A stretch of 64,000 nt of DNA from contig JARHVA010001189.1 in assembly GCA_037957365.1 (NCBI GenBank), forward strand, positions 2,827,501 to 2,891,500, given 5' to 3'. Shown piece after piece: positions 12,474 to 24,699 of the stretch; positions within the stretch are counted from its first letter, which is position 1; each line of letters opens with the position of its first letter. The notes under the pieces were generated by a model. It was not told where the DNA came from, did not search any database, and saw only the letters and a list, made by a program, of their open reading frames with translations. The DNA comes from Torreya grandis (Eukaryota > Streptophyta > Pinopsida > Cupressales > Taxaceae). Both the position numbers and the translations under genes were made by a program.

Positions 12474-12531
12474 TCTTTGTATTTCCTTACTTTTATTTCA
12501 CTTTTTCCTTTTCTAGTCTTTCTCCTTCATC

Positions 12532-14728
12532 ATGGACTTCTTGTTTGAAGACAATAATGAGTTGAATTCAATGGATATGATGAGTGTTACCAACCCTCAT
12601 ATGGTATCCCATAAATATTTTGTGGCTCTTATCCTAGATAAAAACAATATTCATATATCCACTTACACAACAAACTATGAGACCCCTCCTCATTCCTCTT
12701 TACTTTGTAATCCTCTCTTCTCACTTGAAGATCAACCTAAATTATTATATCCACCTAAAATTCTCTTCTTCATCATTGATTTTATTTAAAATAGAGGAAA
12801 GGATCCTTATACCATTTACTAACTCATGATAAATGGTCAAACCAAAGAGCCTCATTCACTTTCTCCCATATTCTCAAATGGATTTGGGTATACTAGATTC
12901 TTTGATTCCTAACCTCTTCACTCTAATTTTATCCCTTATCATACCATTAATTCTTCTTATTTGATTTCCTTTACCTCCATGCCTAGTATCTCTACTAACA
13001 TTGTAGGTTCTACATCTAGTGTTCCTCTTCTAAGATCCACTCTTCATAATTCTTCCATTAGTGTATCATTTACTACCCATGGTAATTAGGCTTATAGTGC
13101 TACTTATTACCATCACTTTATTAGTCCATATTTTTCCACATAATAAAAATTTTCCACTAGTTCCTCACATTCCAATAATTCCTCTCAAGCTCTTACTAAC
13201 ACCCATAGTGGTACCCAAGCCACTACTTCCAATCCTAATGCTTCAAAAAATGCTAACAATGCAACCTAAACCCAGCAAATCCTATTAAAAACCCTTAATC
13301 AAATGAAAATGTTTCAAGATAATAATGTAAATTAAATTATACAAATGCAAAACCATGTTATCCATCTTCAAACCCACCCTCGATAGATGCTATGGGGTAC
13401 ACATAATCAAAATGTTCCCCTACCCCCTTTTTGGGATTCCCATGGCAATCTTATTCCTCAACATCATATTATCAAAAATACAATAAATCATATTCAAAAT
13501 TAACCTCTTACATCTCAAATTACTTATATCGATATAGGAGGTATCACCCTTACCATTTATTACAATGGGTCAATTGATCCTACTCTTCATTTAAAAACAT
13601 TTATAAATCTATATAAAGACTAGGTCAAATTAAATAACTTTACCTCTATATAGATATTAGACAAAAATATCATAGGTGATGCTTTATATTGGTAAAACCA
13701 ACTTAAAACTCATTCTATTACTATCTTGGAAGATTTAGCAAATGCTCTAGTCGAAGAGTTCCAAACTAGTGATCTTCTTGAGAATACCTTGGCCCATTTT
13801 ATTAATTGTAAGAAACTTAAAATTAAAAGTGCCCAAGATTTCATTAAATTATGAAATACATTATCTAACAAATGTGAAAATAACATGGCTAATGATAACC
13901 TTTTTCATCTCTTTAACAACTCTCTTTTTTCCAAGTTAAAATATCAGGTCTAGACTCTCTCTGCACATGCCTTAGAGGAGGCTATTGACCAAGATAAACA
14001 TCAAGATTTACTTATGTCAATTTTAGCCATCCTAACCTTCTATGGGTACTCGTATATTACTAAAAAAAAAATCATCATGCTACCAATGATGGTGTCACAG
14101 ACTCTTATGACACCATTCACACTATTCAATATGTTCCTAACCAATCTTCAAAACTATCTCCCCCTTCTCAAAAATTCACCAATGCTAATTTATCTTCAAC
14201 TAATAACATCAATGTTCAAAAACCTTTATCCTCAATCAAATTACTAAAACATCTACCAAGGCTTCTACCATGAAAACTTGATCCTACTCATCCTATGAAA
14301 TCATGGTATGATCCTAATAAATTATGTTGGTTTCACTCTAGTTGGGGTCATTCTCATGAGACCTGTAGGTAACTTCATAATTTGGCTATGGATTTTCTTC
14401 TTAGTACCAATTTTGACCATGATTCTATCATTAAAAAATGCCAACAAGCCTATGACATTGATTTCAAATCCCATGAAACAAATACTAAATCTCAAGCTTT
14501 GAATCAAGCTAATGCTCGTTTGGCCATATATAAAGATCCTATTCTAAATCACCAAGATACCCAAGACAAGCCTACCCCTTTTACCAATAATTTAGAAAGT
14601 TTGATTTACCCACCACTTGAAGAGAATGTGGTTAATATTACTAATATGCAAAGGGTAGTTACTTTCATTGATCCTCAACCCATATACACACCTCCATTGA
14701 CTCACACATTTCATGTTATCCAATATTC
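12532..14728 (+). pseudogene. gag: G1 gag, first part, broken by N
   Basis: Opens at an ATG (MDFLFEDNNELNSMD) equivalent to 54902 in G2. The N-terminal part is Ser/Thr/Asn-rich. At about 13540-13980 it matches plant Ty3/gypsy Gag (Retrotrans_gag family): YNGSIDPTLHLKTF, a DALYW motif and EEFQTSDLLENTLAHF. A C-X2-H-X4-H-X4-C knuckle follows at 14325-14366 (C-WF-H-SSWG-H-SHET-C, all four ligands kept). Stops and frameshifts occur throughout. Reading breaks at 14728, where N is inserted, and resumes after 19733 in line with the uninterrupted G2 copy at about 57080. It would form the particle core; it is dead now. Confidence 0.8.
14325..14366 (+). other. First C-X2-H-X4-H-X4-C zinc knuckle of G1
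   Basis: All four ligand codons are intact (tgt, cac, cat, tgt). G2 has the same motif at 56702-56743 with the second His changed to Tyr. Confidence 0.75.
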
Positions 14729-14731
14729 AAT

Positions 14732-15218
14732 TGTGTTGTGGAGCCTATTTCTAAACTACAATGAATTTTCAAATATTATACATTTTCTGGACCCCCTTAG
14801 TGGGAAACCATTTTGGGTTGACTTTGCCCATGGTTTTGGTACCCATTATTTTGTAATATCACTTTGTTGATGTATTATGTATATATAGATATTTTGTAGG
14901 TAATACATCATGAGAACAAGGGTTTTGAAAAGAAAGAACAAAGTGTGTGAATTTAAGAGGGTTTGTTGAGTGCAAATCCAAAACATATTTGTGTATTGTA
15001 ATTATGAAGATAGATATGAGAGTGATTGTACTCTAATGGCTTGTAATAAAATCTAAGCAAGTGTTTCTTAGTGGATGTATCCCACATTAGGTGAACCATG
15101 TTAAATTTTGTCTTCTTATTGTGCATGTTTATTTCTATTCTTTATGCATCTCTAATCATATCTATTATTACTATTTTGTGAAATTATTCTACATCAATTT
15201 CTGTATTTATTCCTAATA
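14732..15218 (+). repeat. N left LTR
   Basis: About 490 bp. Matches 19179-19728 from 'gcctatttctaaa' to 'attcctaata'. The right copy carries about 60 extra bases near 19205-19275, so one copy has an indel. Confidence 0.85.
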
Positions 15219-15220
15219 AA

Positions 15221-15232
15221 TGGTATCAAAGC
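15221..15232 (+). other. N primer-binding site (tggtatcaaagc)
   Basis: Differs by one base from TGGTATCAGAGC, complementary to the initiator tRNA-Met 3' end used by plant copia elements. It sits two bases after the LTR. Confidence 0.85.
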
Positions 15233-15293
15233 TTGAGGTTGTATTTAACTAAGTTTTGAATCACAAGAAGGGTTATTAGTTAAAGTGGGAGTT

Positions 15294-18200
15294 ATGGTTG
15301 ATGATCATAGATCAAAGGTTGAAAATTTCAATAAAAAAAACTTTGGTCTATGGAAGATGCAGATGGAAGATTACCTCTATCAGAAGGACCTCCATGCTCT
15401 ACTAAGAGAAAAAAATAGAGCAACTAGCGTGTTTGATAGACAAGGCTTAGGAGTTGCTTGATAGGAAAGCACTTAGGGCCATTAGGTCATGCCTTACATC
15501 TTCATTTTAATTTAATATATCATAAGAGAAGACCATGGAAGGTCTCATGAATGCATTATGGAAGTTATATGAGAAACCCTCTACTTCTAATAAAATATTT
15601 TTAATGAAAAATTTATTTAATATGAAGATGTTTGAAAATGGTTTAGTTTCTGATCATATGAATGAATTTAATAAGGTTGTGAGTATGTTGAATTCTATAA
15701 AAATTGATTTTGATGATGAAGTTAGGGCTTTGATTATTTTGTGTTCCTTACCAAAAAGTTAGAATAGTTTCATAATGGTTGTGAGCAACTCAGTCTCTAA
15801 TAATGCTAAGTAAAAGTTTGAGGATGCCATAAGAGTAATCCTTAGTGAGGAAATGTGATGGAAAAGCTCTAGGGAGACTTCTGATTTAGGTGATGCTTTG
15901 GTAGTAGAGAGTAGATGGAGACAAAAGTTTAGAGTAAAGGGAAAGTGTGGAAAGTCAAATGGTCATAGAAGGTCAAAATTAAGGGCCATGATGGTATGAT
16001 ATCACTATGGAAAAATTGGGCATGTGAAGAAGGATTATTCATCTCTTTAGAACAAGAATAAAAATTAGGAAGACACCAAGGAAATGAATGTGGAAATAGG
16101 TAATGTTTGTCAGGATGAATTAATTCTCTCCATTGATAATAGCGATGAATCTTGGGTTTTAGATTTAGGGGATTCTTTTCATGCTACACCATATAGGCAT
16201 TATTTTATTGATTATGTTCAAGGGAATTTTAGACATGTTGACCTTGGTGATGATGAGCCTTGTATCATAGTAGGAAAAGGAAGTGTTTAGATCAAGATGA
16301 AGAATGGGAACACTTGGCTACTAAAGGATGTCAAGCATGTGCCTAAGTTGAGATGGAATTTGGTATCCATAGAATAGCTAGGTAGTGAAGGTTGTATGCT
16401 AACATTTATAGTAGATTCTTCAAAGGTGACAAAGGGTGATCTTGTGGTAGAAAGAGGAAAGAAGGTTGGTACCCTATATTTATCAAGTTGTGCTGATTAT
16501 TGTAATTTAGTTACTACATATGCAAATGTAAATTTTTGGCACAATAGGCTTGGTCACATGAACCAAAAGGGTATGAAAATTTTGAAGGATTGATTGCCTA
16601 GATTGAAAGGATCTAATTTAGATTTTTATGAAGACTGTGTGTATGTAAAACAAAAAGGTAAAGTTTCTCAAGGTTGGACCTATGAGTAAGGAGAATAAGT
16701 TAGAGTTGGTTCATTCAGATGTATGGGGGTTAGGTTAGGTATCTTCTATTGGTGGGTCATCTTATTATGTCACTTTTATTGATGATGCAACTAGGAAAGT
16801 TTGTGTATGGAATTAGGAGAAAATTTGATGTGTTTGATACATTTATAAGATGGAAACCTTTGGTTGAGAATGAAACAGGTCTCAAATTAAAATGTCTCAA
16901 GTCAAATAATGGTGGGGAATATTGTAGCAATGCATTTTTTAATTACTATTCAAGGAATCGAATTCAACAATAGAGGATGGTTCCAAGAACTCCACAGTAG
17001 AATGGAGCGTTAGAAATGATGAACATGACTATAATGGAGCATGATAAGAGCTTGAGGTTGCATGTAGGACTACCTCTTTAGTTTTGGGAAGAAGTAGTAA
17101 ACATGACTGTATATCTAATAAATAGAGGTCCTTCATCTACTTTGGATGGAGTCATACCTGAGGAAGCTTGGTCTAGTAAGAAGGTTGATTATTCATTTAG
17201 TAAAATATTTGGTTGTGAAGCCTTCATTAATATTTATAAGGATGCTAGGACAAAGTTAGAGGCTAATTTTGAAAAATTTACGTTTATTGATTATGGTGAG
17301 GATGACTTTGGTCTCTAGACTTGGTGTCTTAAGGTCAAGAAAATATTTAGGTCTAGGGATGTTATCTTTAATGAAAAATTCATGTATAAATAACAGTTGT
17401 AGGATCAAAAAGAGGATTATAGAAAAGAGTGCATAGTACTAGAGGACATTGTAGATGATAAAGTGTCTAAACAACCTATTCAATCATCTACTCTACAAGA
17501 ACCCCAAACTCTTGTGGTGAGAATGTCTTCTAGGGTAAGAAGGGAACCTAATTTTTTTCTCCATCTCTTAATTATTTATTAATCATTGAAAATGGAGTGC
17601 TAGAGTGCTTTGAAGAAGAAATGTATGTAGATTTGAGGAAGAAGTGGGATCAAGCTATGGATGAGGAGCATCAGTCTCTCATAGAAAATTAAACTTGGGA
17701 TTTGATAAAACCACTTATGGGTAAGAGAGTATTGTATAACAAGTGGGTGTATAGAGTTAAAGACTACAAAGCATGGTTGGTGGTAAAGGGGTTTCCACAA
17801 AAGAAGGGAATTAATTTTGATGAGATTTTTTCCCCAGTGGTAAAAATGACTTCTATAAGGACTATTATTGGGATAGTGGTAGCAAAAGACTTGCACTTAG
17901 AGCAGCTAGATGTGAAGACTACATTTTTTCATGGTGATTTGGAGGACTTGTAAATGGAGCAACCACAGGGATATGAGGTCATAGGTAAGAAGAACATGGT
18001 GTGTAAAGCAAATAAGAACTTGTATGGCCTAAAACAAGCTCCACGATAGTGGTACATAAAATTTAATAGTTTTATGATGGAGTAGCGATACTTTAGGTGT
18101 CATTTAAACCATTGTGTATATATCAATAATTTTTTTGATGGTGATTAAATTATCCTTTATCTATATGTAGATGACATGTTGGTTATAGGTAAGAACATAT

Positions 18201-19125
18201 AGGAAATAAAGGTACTGAAGGAACAACTTAGTATTTACTTTGCTATGAAGGATTTGGGAGAAATGAAACAAATCCTTGGTATGAGAATAGCTTGGGATAG
18301 GAAGTAACAAAAGCTAAATTATCTTAGGAAGAGTACATCAAAAAGGTCATGGAGAGGTTTAGTATGTATGATGATAAACTAGTTGGGACTCCCTTGGTAG
18401 GTCATTTCAAGTTATCAAAGGAGCAATATCCCAAGATAGAGGAGGAGAGAGTCCAGATGTCACATGTACCTTAATCATTAGATATTGGTAGCTTGATGTA
18501 TGCCATGGTGTGTACTAGGATATATATTTCCCATGTAGTGGGAGTAATAAGCAGGTACATGAGTGATCTAGGTAGAGAACACTAGAAGGTAGTGAAGTAG
18601 ATATTTTAATATTTATGAGGGACCATGGGGATAGTTTTAAGATATGGTGGATTGGACACCAATTTGCAAAGCTATGTAGATTCAGACGTGGTTGGAGATT
18701 TATATAGCAAGAGGATTACAATAGGATATGTATTTACTATAGGTGACACAACAGTGAGCTAGATTTCATGACTATAAAAACTTGTGGCTTTGTCTACTAT
18801 AGAGGTTGAGTATGTTGCTACCACAAAGGTAAGAAAAGAAATGATTTGGTTACAATAATTACTTAAATATTTAGGGAATAAGCATGAGAAAGGGAAGCTA
18901 TACAATGATAGTTAGAGTGTTATACATATAACAAAAAACTCTGCTTTCCACTCTAGGATGAAGCATATAAAATTGAGATACCATTTCATTAGGACAACTT
19001 TGGAGGAAGAGAGTTTGAAGATAGAGAATATTAATACCAGTCAAAATCCTATATATATGATGATCAAGGTGGTCAAAAGGGAGAAACTAAAGCTATGTTC
19101 AGTTTCGGTTGGCCTTCATAGTTGA
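15294..19125 (+). pseudogene. N copia gag-pol polyprotein, degenerate
   Basis: Starts at ATG 15294. Gag shows a LWKMQMEDYLYQKDL motif (about 15340-15390). The CCHC knuckle at 15997-16038 keeps its His but all three Cys are lost. Protease near 16153 reads WVLDLGDSFH; the catalytic Asp (16162) stays but the D-S/T-G triad is damaged. Pre-integrase FWHNRLGHM is near 16537. Integrase keeps HSDVWG and the Glu of its third motif, but the second Asp reads SNNGGEY. RT at about 17700-18300 keeps YVDD intact (18164-18175). RNase H near 18790-19100 keeps EVEY and SQNP motifs. Many in-frame stops are spread throughout. Confidence 0.9.
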
Positions 19126-19167
19126 TAGTGAAGGGTTGAGAAGCATACTAAGAGGAAATCAATCTCT

Positions 19168-19178
19168 AAGTGGGATAT
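19168..19178 (+). other. N polypurine tract
   Basis: 'aagtgggatat' lies directly before the right LTR. This is the usual plant copia plus-strand primer context. Confidence 0.7.
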
Positions 19179-19728
19179 TGTTGTTTTGTGGATCCTATTT
19201 CTAAATTAACTTGTATTTTTAAATAATGTACATTTTAAATGTACTATACACTCTATATGTATTCTGTAGCCTCTAAAAACATTTATTGACCCCCTTTAAT
19301 GGGAAACCATTTTAGGTTGACTTTGCCTATGGTTTTGGTACCGATTATTTTGTAATACCACTTTGTTGATTTATTATGTATAGATATATATTTATTAGGT
19401 AATACATCATGATAAAAAGGGTTTTGAAAAGGAAGAATAGAGTGTGTGAATTTAGGTGTGAATTTAGGAGGGTTTGTTGAGCACAACTCCAAACAATATT
19501 TGTGCATTGTAATTGTGAAGATAGATCTGAGAGTGATTGTACTCTAGTTTCTTGTAATAAAATTAGAGAAAGTATTTCTTGGTGGATTAGCCCACATTGG
19601 GTGAACCAAATTAAATCTGGTCCTCTTATTGTTCATGTTTATTTTTTTTCTTTATGCATCTCTAATCATATCTATTATTATGATTTTGTGAAATTGTTTT
19701 GCATTGATTTCTATATTTATTACTAATA
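19179..19728 (+). repeat. N right LTR
   Basis: About 550 bp, beginning 'tgttgttttgtggatcc' and ending 'tattactaata'. G1 protein-coding sequence resumes immediately after the TSD. Confidence 0.85.
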
Positions 19729-19733
19729 GATTC

Positions 19734-22437
19734 TTCTCCAACTCACTTAAATGATTTGGGGAAAGATGACCTTATAAATTTTGATGAACCAATTCCAAAT
19801 CATCCCCTAGATAACACTTCCCATACTATTTCTACTATCCCTCCATCTTCTTTACCTACCACCAATGATACTCAAGCATCTATCAACACTTCTTCTAAAA
19901 CTTATAAAAAATAACATGAATAAAATACTTCATCTTCTAAACACAATATACTAACTTTTCCTCTCACTAAACCTTAAAACTCTTATCAACATAAATTTTA
20001 ATATCCTTTGAATCCTCCTTTTGTGGACCTCCTTCAACACTATGCATCTCTTTTTAATAATATTCTTATGGGTTATGATGAATGGGATCCTATCATGGAA
20101 ATCACTAATCTCCCATCCCAAATCCCATTTATTGAGATTATGAGGACCTCTTCACCTCATCATTACCATAATATGCAACTTTTGATTGAAATGAACATCC
20201 CTCATCCTCCCCTAGCAGGACGTGAAGCAAACTTATCTAGATATAAAGATAGCATATTACAACAATGTAAAGAGATGTCTATACATGTTAATGAAATAAT
20301 GGGCACTTCTCTTTACCTAAAATTTCCCATTGATTTCATGATTCTTGATGAGATTTTGCTTCATGCATATGATCCTCATCTTTTCATTAGTGTCTAAATT
20401 GGTGATATACAAGTCAGGCATGCCTTGATTGATAAGGGTTCTAACACTTATGTTTCCTCTCTCAATTTTATCAAAAACCTTAGATATTTTGAATACAATC
20501 TCAAATCCACACATATCACATGTCAAGGCTATGATAAAAGTAAAATTCATCATTTAGGTTATATTTGGCTCCCCATTACTATCCCACCTATCAACATTCA
20601 TGTGAAGGTGATGATTTTTAACTTTCCTCTATCTTACAACATTCTGCTTGGTAGGCCATAGACTCATTGTATGAGAGCAGTTGCTTCTTCTACTTTCCAA
20701 TGTGTTAAATTACATCAAAATAGAGCCATCTATAGGATTCAAGGTCACACTAACCCTTATAATTTCAAACAGTTTCAAGATTGGGGTGTATTCAAGATTC
20801 CTAAACTTGAACCCTTACCAAGTGTTTCATTTATTGAATCTCAATGATTTAAATTTTCCATCAATTCCACTCAAGGTTACAATGATCATCCCAAACTCAT
20901 TGGGAATATTACCCCTAACCTCTTACATTTCAATGATGATGAGCTTGACAAGATAAATCTCAAGATTAAAACTTTTGATTTCTTACCTCATTTCATCTTT
21001 CAACTTCCTGCTTCTTTATAACCTTGTTCTCATCAACCACCTTATGATGACATCCCCATTGTCTTAACTAAGACTTGACATTAGATTCATCACACCTCAT
21101 CATATGAAAATGTCATCCCTACCTATGTCATTGATATTTATATGATTGATTATGATTATGGTTATACCTTAGATGATCAATCTTAGGAGGTCTTGTTTAG
21201 GCTTGTGGTGTTGAGATTATCCATTATCATTATTCTTTGATTCTTTACTTCAGTATTTTAGTATATCTTCCAATATTAAATCATATATAATTCCTAATTT
21301 TATCATTTTCCCTCTTTATCATAGGGTAGAGATGGTACAAACACCTTTAATTTATAAATAACCTCGTAGGAGTATGCTTATACATCATGCTATGATTGGG
21401 CCCTATCACTTTGTTAGGTGACATGAACCCTATATCTTGATTATCCTTGAGATGCATGACAACTCTCTTTCAACCTTAAATAAACCCTCCCATTTCTTTA
21501 ATGATCCTATTTTGGATCCCACTCTTACACCCACTTTAGTTGAGTCTATTCCTACTTCTAATCTTATTGCTCTTACTATCGAGCCTTGCCCTATCTTTCC
21601 ACCAACACCACCTTCTCTTAGTGATGGTTTGATTCATTTACTATAGCTAGCTCCATTACAAACTAAATGGGATAATCATAATTATCAATATCCTTCCAAT
21701 TCTATTACACCTCCTCCTATCAGTACACTTACCAAGACTACTCATAGGCATATCTATTGCTTCCATTATACAAATAACCATTCATCTATGCATTATCACG
21801 AGCTACAATTATATATTGACACTTTGCATCCTATTAATCCTTAGTCCTTAGACAAAGATATACCTCCCCCAAAGGTACTACATGAGTATATTCCTAAGTG
21901 TGGTGAGGTATATTGTCTCTTGCACTAATGTGGTACACATCACACTAATCATTGTCGCATCCTTCAACAACATCTTAAATATCATATTTTAACTATATTA
22001 CATACCTTCTACCATTCCTCCCACAAGTCATTATCATAAGAAGGCTCTTCCTTATTCCACCATGGTTCCATCTCTTGTGGTTCCATCTCCTCCTATAGTC
22101 ATTTATTCACCTCTTATTCCTCCACCTGTGAATTCCTCACCCATGGACCTTCCCTCACCTATGGCTCTTTCTACCTATGAATTCCTCACCCATGGAGCCT
22201 TCCCCACTAGTGATACCTTCATCTCTTATAGAAACCATTCCCATGAATTATCTTGAGCATCCCTTGAATTACATCCCTCCTTATCATGATCCATCAAGAA
22301 TTTATACCTTATCTATTGAGGATATTAGATGTGAAGTATTTTCCTAGTTTTCACTAATGATAGATGAGACATTAGATAAAGTTCACATTAAATTTCATAG
22401 AGACTTATCAGATGTTATGGATAATGTGTATGGATAA
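19734..22437 (+). pseudogene. G1 gag-protease, second part, with second zinc knuckle
   Basis: Continues the polyprotein after N. A retroviral-type aspartic protease lies at about 20400-20700. The active-site region reads ALIDKGSN (Asp at 20431; the usual T/S before Gly is Lys), followed about 70 residues later by the YNILLGRP motif. Downstream comes a Pro/Ser/Thr-rich segment with a second C-X2-H-X4-H-X4-C motif at 21914-21955 (one linker residue is a stop codon), then another Pro-rich stretch. The frame ends at taa 22435-22437, and G2 stops at the same place. No RT follows. In related Ty3/gypsy polyproteins RT would come next, so the family ends where the enzymes should begin. Confidence 0.75.
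21914..21955 (+). other. Second C-X2-H-X4-H-X4-C knuckle of G1
   Basis: Cys, His, His, Cys codons at 21914, 21923, 21938 and 21953; the linker includes CGT and HTNH. G2 keeps it at 59321-59362. The spacing is identical to the first knuckle, but it lies beyond the protease. Confidence 0.65.
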
Positions 22438-24600
22438 ATCTATTAGTACTTTTGAACACATTCATGGTGTTATTACATTTTAATTTTGATTAGATGTGTG
22501 GTCCAATGTTATGTTTATCTATTTATTATATCATTTGACATTATGTCAAATTCATTTCACACTTTATATTGCTTATAATGTCATTTATGTTTTTTTATGG
22601 ATTTATTCTTTATCCTTGCCTTCTTTTTATTCTTGAGTTTCTTTCTTAAGACTCCCTTGTTTTATTTTCATGATTGTTTTCTATTTTATCTCTATAAAAA
22701 TGGATAATTGTTATTATGACTTGGTTATACCAACCTTGTTCCCTTTAGTCAGTCATTCTATATCATGTGATCAATTAACAAATAATCTGTCTCATTATAA
22801 CCTCCTTTTTATTAGTCCACTTTGGATCTCCTTTCTTCCCCTTTATTCCCTTTCACAAACTAAGCATATACATGGTTGAGACTTGAGATAACATGTTATT
22901 TCATTGTTAAGCCTAAGTATCTTAACCAATCTTGTCTTTGGTTACTTAGCTTCCTTTAGCCTCAGCCTAAAGCTCATTCATGAGTATCACTCTATCTATC
23001 ATGACTGGTTATTCCAAGTCTATATAGAGGAGGAATCTTAAAATCCATCAAAATATTAAAAATCCAAATCATTTAACAATAGAAAATGATCCAAAATGCA
23101 ACATTTAAAAGTCTGAAAAGTTAAATCACACTAAAATACATGATTCAAAGCACACATTCTTTTTTTAATCAAAGATAAAACTCCAAAATTAGCCTCAAAA
23201 TAGAGCTGAGGTCTATTGGGGTATGGTAGGATAGTATATTAGAAAAGGAGAATAAATAAATCTTTTAGTGCTACCTACTTTCTCACATAAGTACCTAATC
23301 TTCGTAGTCAATTGATGGCTCTATAAGGGGTCTTGAGGAATAAGGAACACATAATGGGAAGGTAGGTCTATTTTTTTTTTATTGTGCCAATTTACCTTTA
23401 TGATTTTATCTTAGTATCACACTTATTTACCTACATATCTTTATGTCTATAGTGAATAGGTATCCTTTGTATATTGATGGTCACTAGTCACTTAGTGTCT
23501 TCTCATGTCCTCTGTATGCCTCATATATCCTTAGGTATTCTCATAAGATGCCTAATTTATGATTTTTACATTCCCTTTTTCAATCCATACAATCCTAATA
23601 TTCCCCTTGAGAAATATTACCTTGCTCACTGATCACTCTCATAGGGATTCCATTTGTGAATTGCATTGTAAGACCATGGATAATACTTGACCTTCCTCAC
23701 AAATTACCAAAATTTCACATTAATATTACCAACATCCCCTTTTACCATATTTTTACATTTATTTCCACCTAATTAGTGTTCTCTTTTTGATTTGTAGTAT
23801 AAGACCATGGATAGGACTTGACCTTCCCCACAAAATTTTCTAATAATCCAAGTTAAAATAAAAATTTCATGTGTCAAACATGAGATAAGATGTGATTGAT
23901 CATGAATTTACACATAATTAACATGATTCCCATATTGATTTAGTATGTTTTATGCTTAATTAATTACTCTTTCACTTTTATCTTCTTATTTTTTGATTAC
24001 ATGTAAGAATCTAACCACTTTTTCTTAAAATTTTCATACTTCCTAGCTTAAATTAGTGTGATAAATTTAAGACCAATTTTGACAATTTTTTTTTGCTTTT
24101 ATACTTCTCAACATGATTTAGTATGATTGATGGAATTAATTTAATTATTTTTATACCATTTGTTCTTTCAAAGTTTTTTTTTTCATTTTATGACATTATT
24201 TTCATACTTATTAATGTGACTTAGTGTGAGTTTACTTGTTTTAATTTAGTGCTAATATTTTTCATGGTTTAAAAATAAACTTTTTCCCTCTTGTTTACCA
24301 CTCTTGGTTTATTATACTTAGTCATTTCTTTGTATTACACATTTACCAATGTGAAATAATGTGCAGTACATTTGTTTTTGATTGATTATACTTATCCAAG
24401 TCCTTTTTGCCTATTTATTTTTAACCATGCAAGTGTCCTACATAATGCTAGAAAAAAAACCACAACACACATTTCCTATAACATATAAAACAAAATCTAA
24501 ATACATGTGATAGAAATAAATATATCCATACATACACAACCATAACCACAATACAAACATATAATATCAACATCTAACTACCAAAATGATATATATACTA
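22438..24600 (+). other. G1 3' untranslated region with degenerate tandem units
   Basis: I find no coding signal. It is well conserved with 59795-61980 in G2. Internal repeats are visible: an 'agaccatggata...acttgacctt' unit near 23665 and 23810, and diverged units anchored on 'gatttagtatga' or 'attagtgtga' near 23935, 24045, 24112, 24220 and 24350. Related Tat/Ogre elements also tend to have repeat-containing 3' untranslated regions. Confidence 0.6.
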
Positions 24601-24601
24601 T

Positions 24602-24692
24602 ATGATGTATATTTTTATATTTTATATAAAAAATGCATTATATATATATATATATATATATCATGCATTTTTAATATAAAAATATACATCAT
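24602..24692. repeat. AT-rich hairpin (20-bp perfect arms)
   Basis: The arm atgatgtatatttttatatt (24602-24621) is the exact reverse complement of 24673-24692. Inner arms aaaaatgcat/atgcattttt add to it around a (TA)n loop at 24638-24660. It lies just beyond the stop of the antisense gene. The G2 equivalent near 61970-62025 is degenerate. It could be a 3'-end signal for the antisense transcript, a small inverted-repeat insertion, or chance in AT-rich DNA. Confidence 0.6.
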
Positions 24693-24699
24693 TATAGCT

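Larger units (their letters stand above)
14732..19728 (+). mobile_element. N: degenerate Ty1/copia retrotransposon in G1 gag
   Basis: LTRs at 14732-15218 and 19179-19728, an initiator-Met-type primer site, a polyprotein in copia order (Gag, protease, integrase, RT, RNase H) and a polypurine tract. A probable 5-bp TSD is tattc (14724-14728) against gattc (19729-19733). Comparison with the uninterrupted G2 sequence at about 57080-57105 confirms the empty site. The polyprotein resembles the TNT1-94 type of plant copia elements. Stops in all domains make it inactive. Confidence 0.9.

Noticed and set aside
13061..13288. Plus-strand open frame in a second frame within G1 gag
   Set aside because: It is a shadow of the Ser/Thr-rich gag region; the equivalent shadow appears in G2 at 55449-55688.
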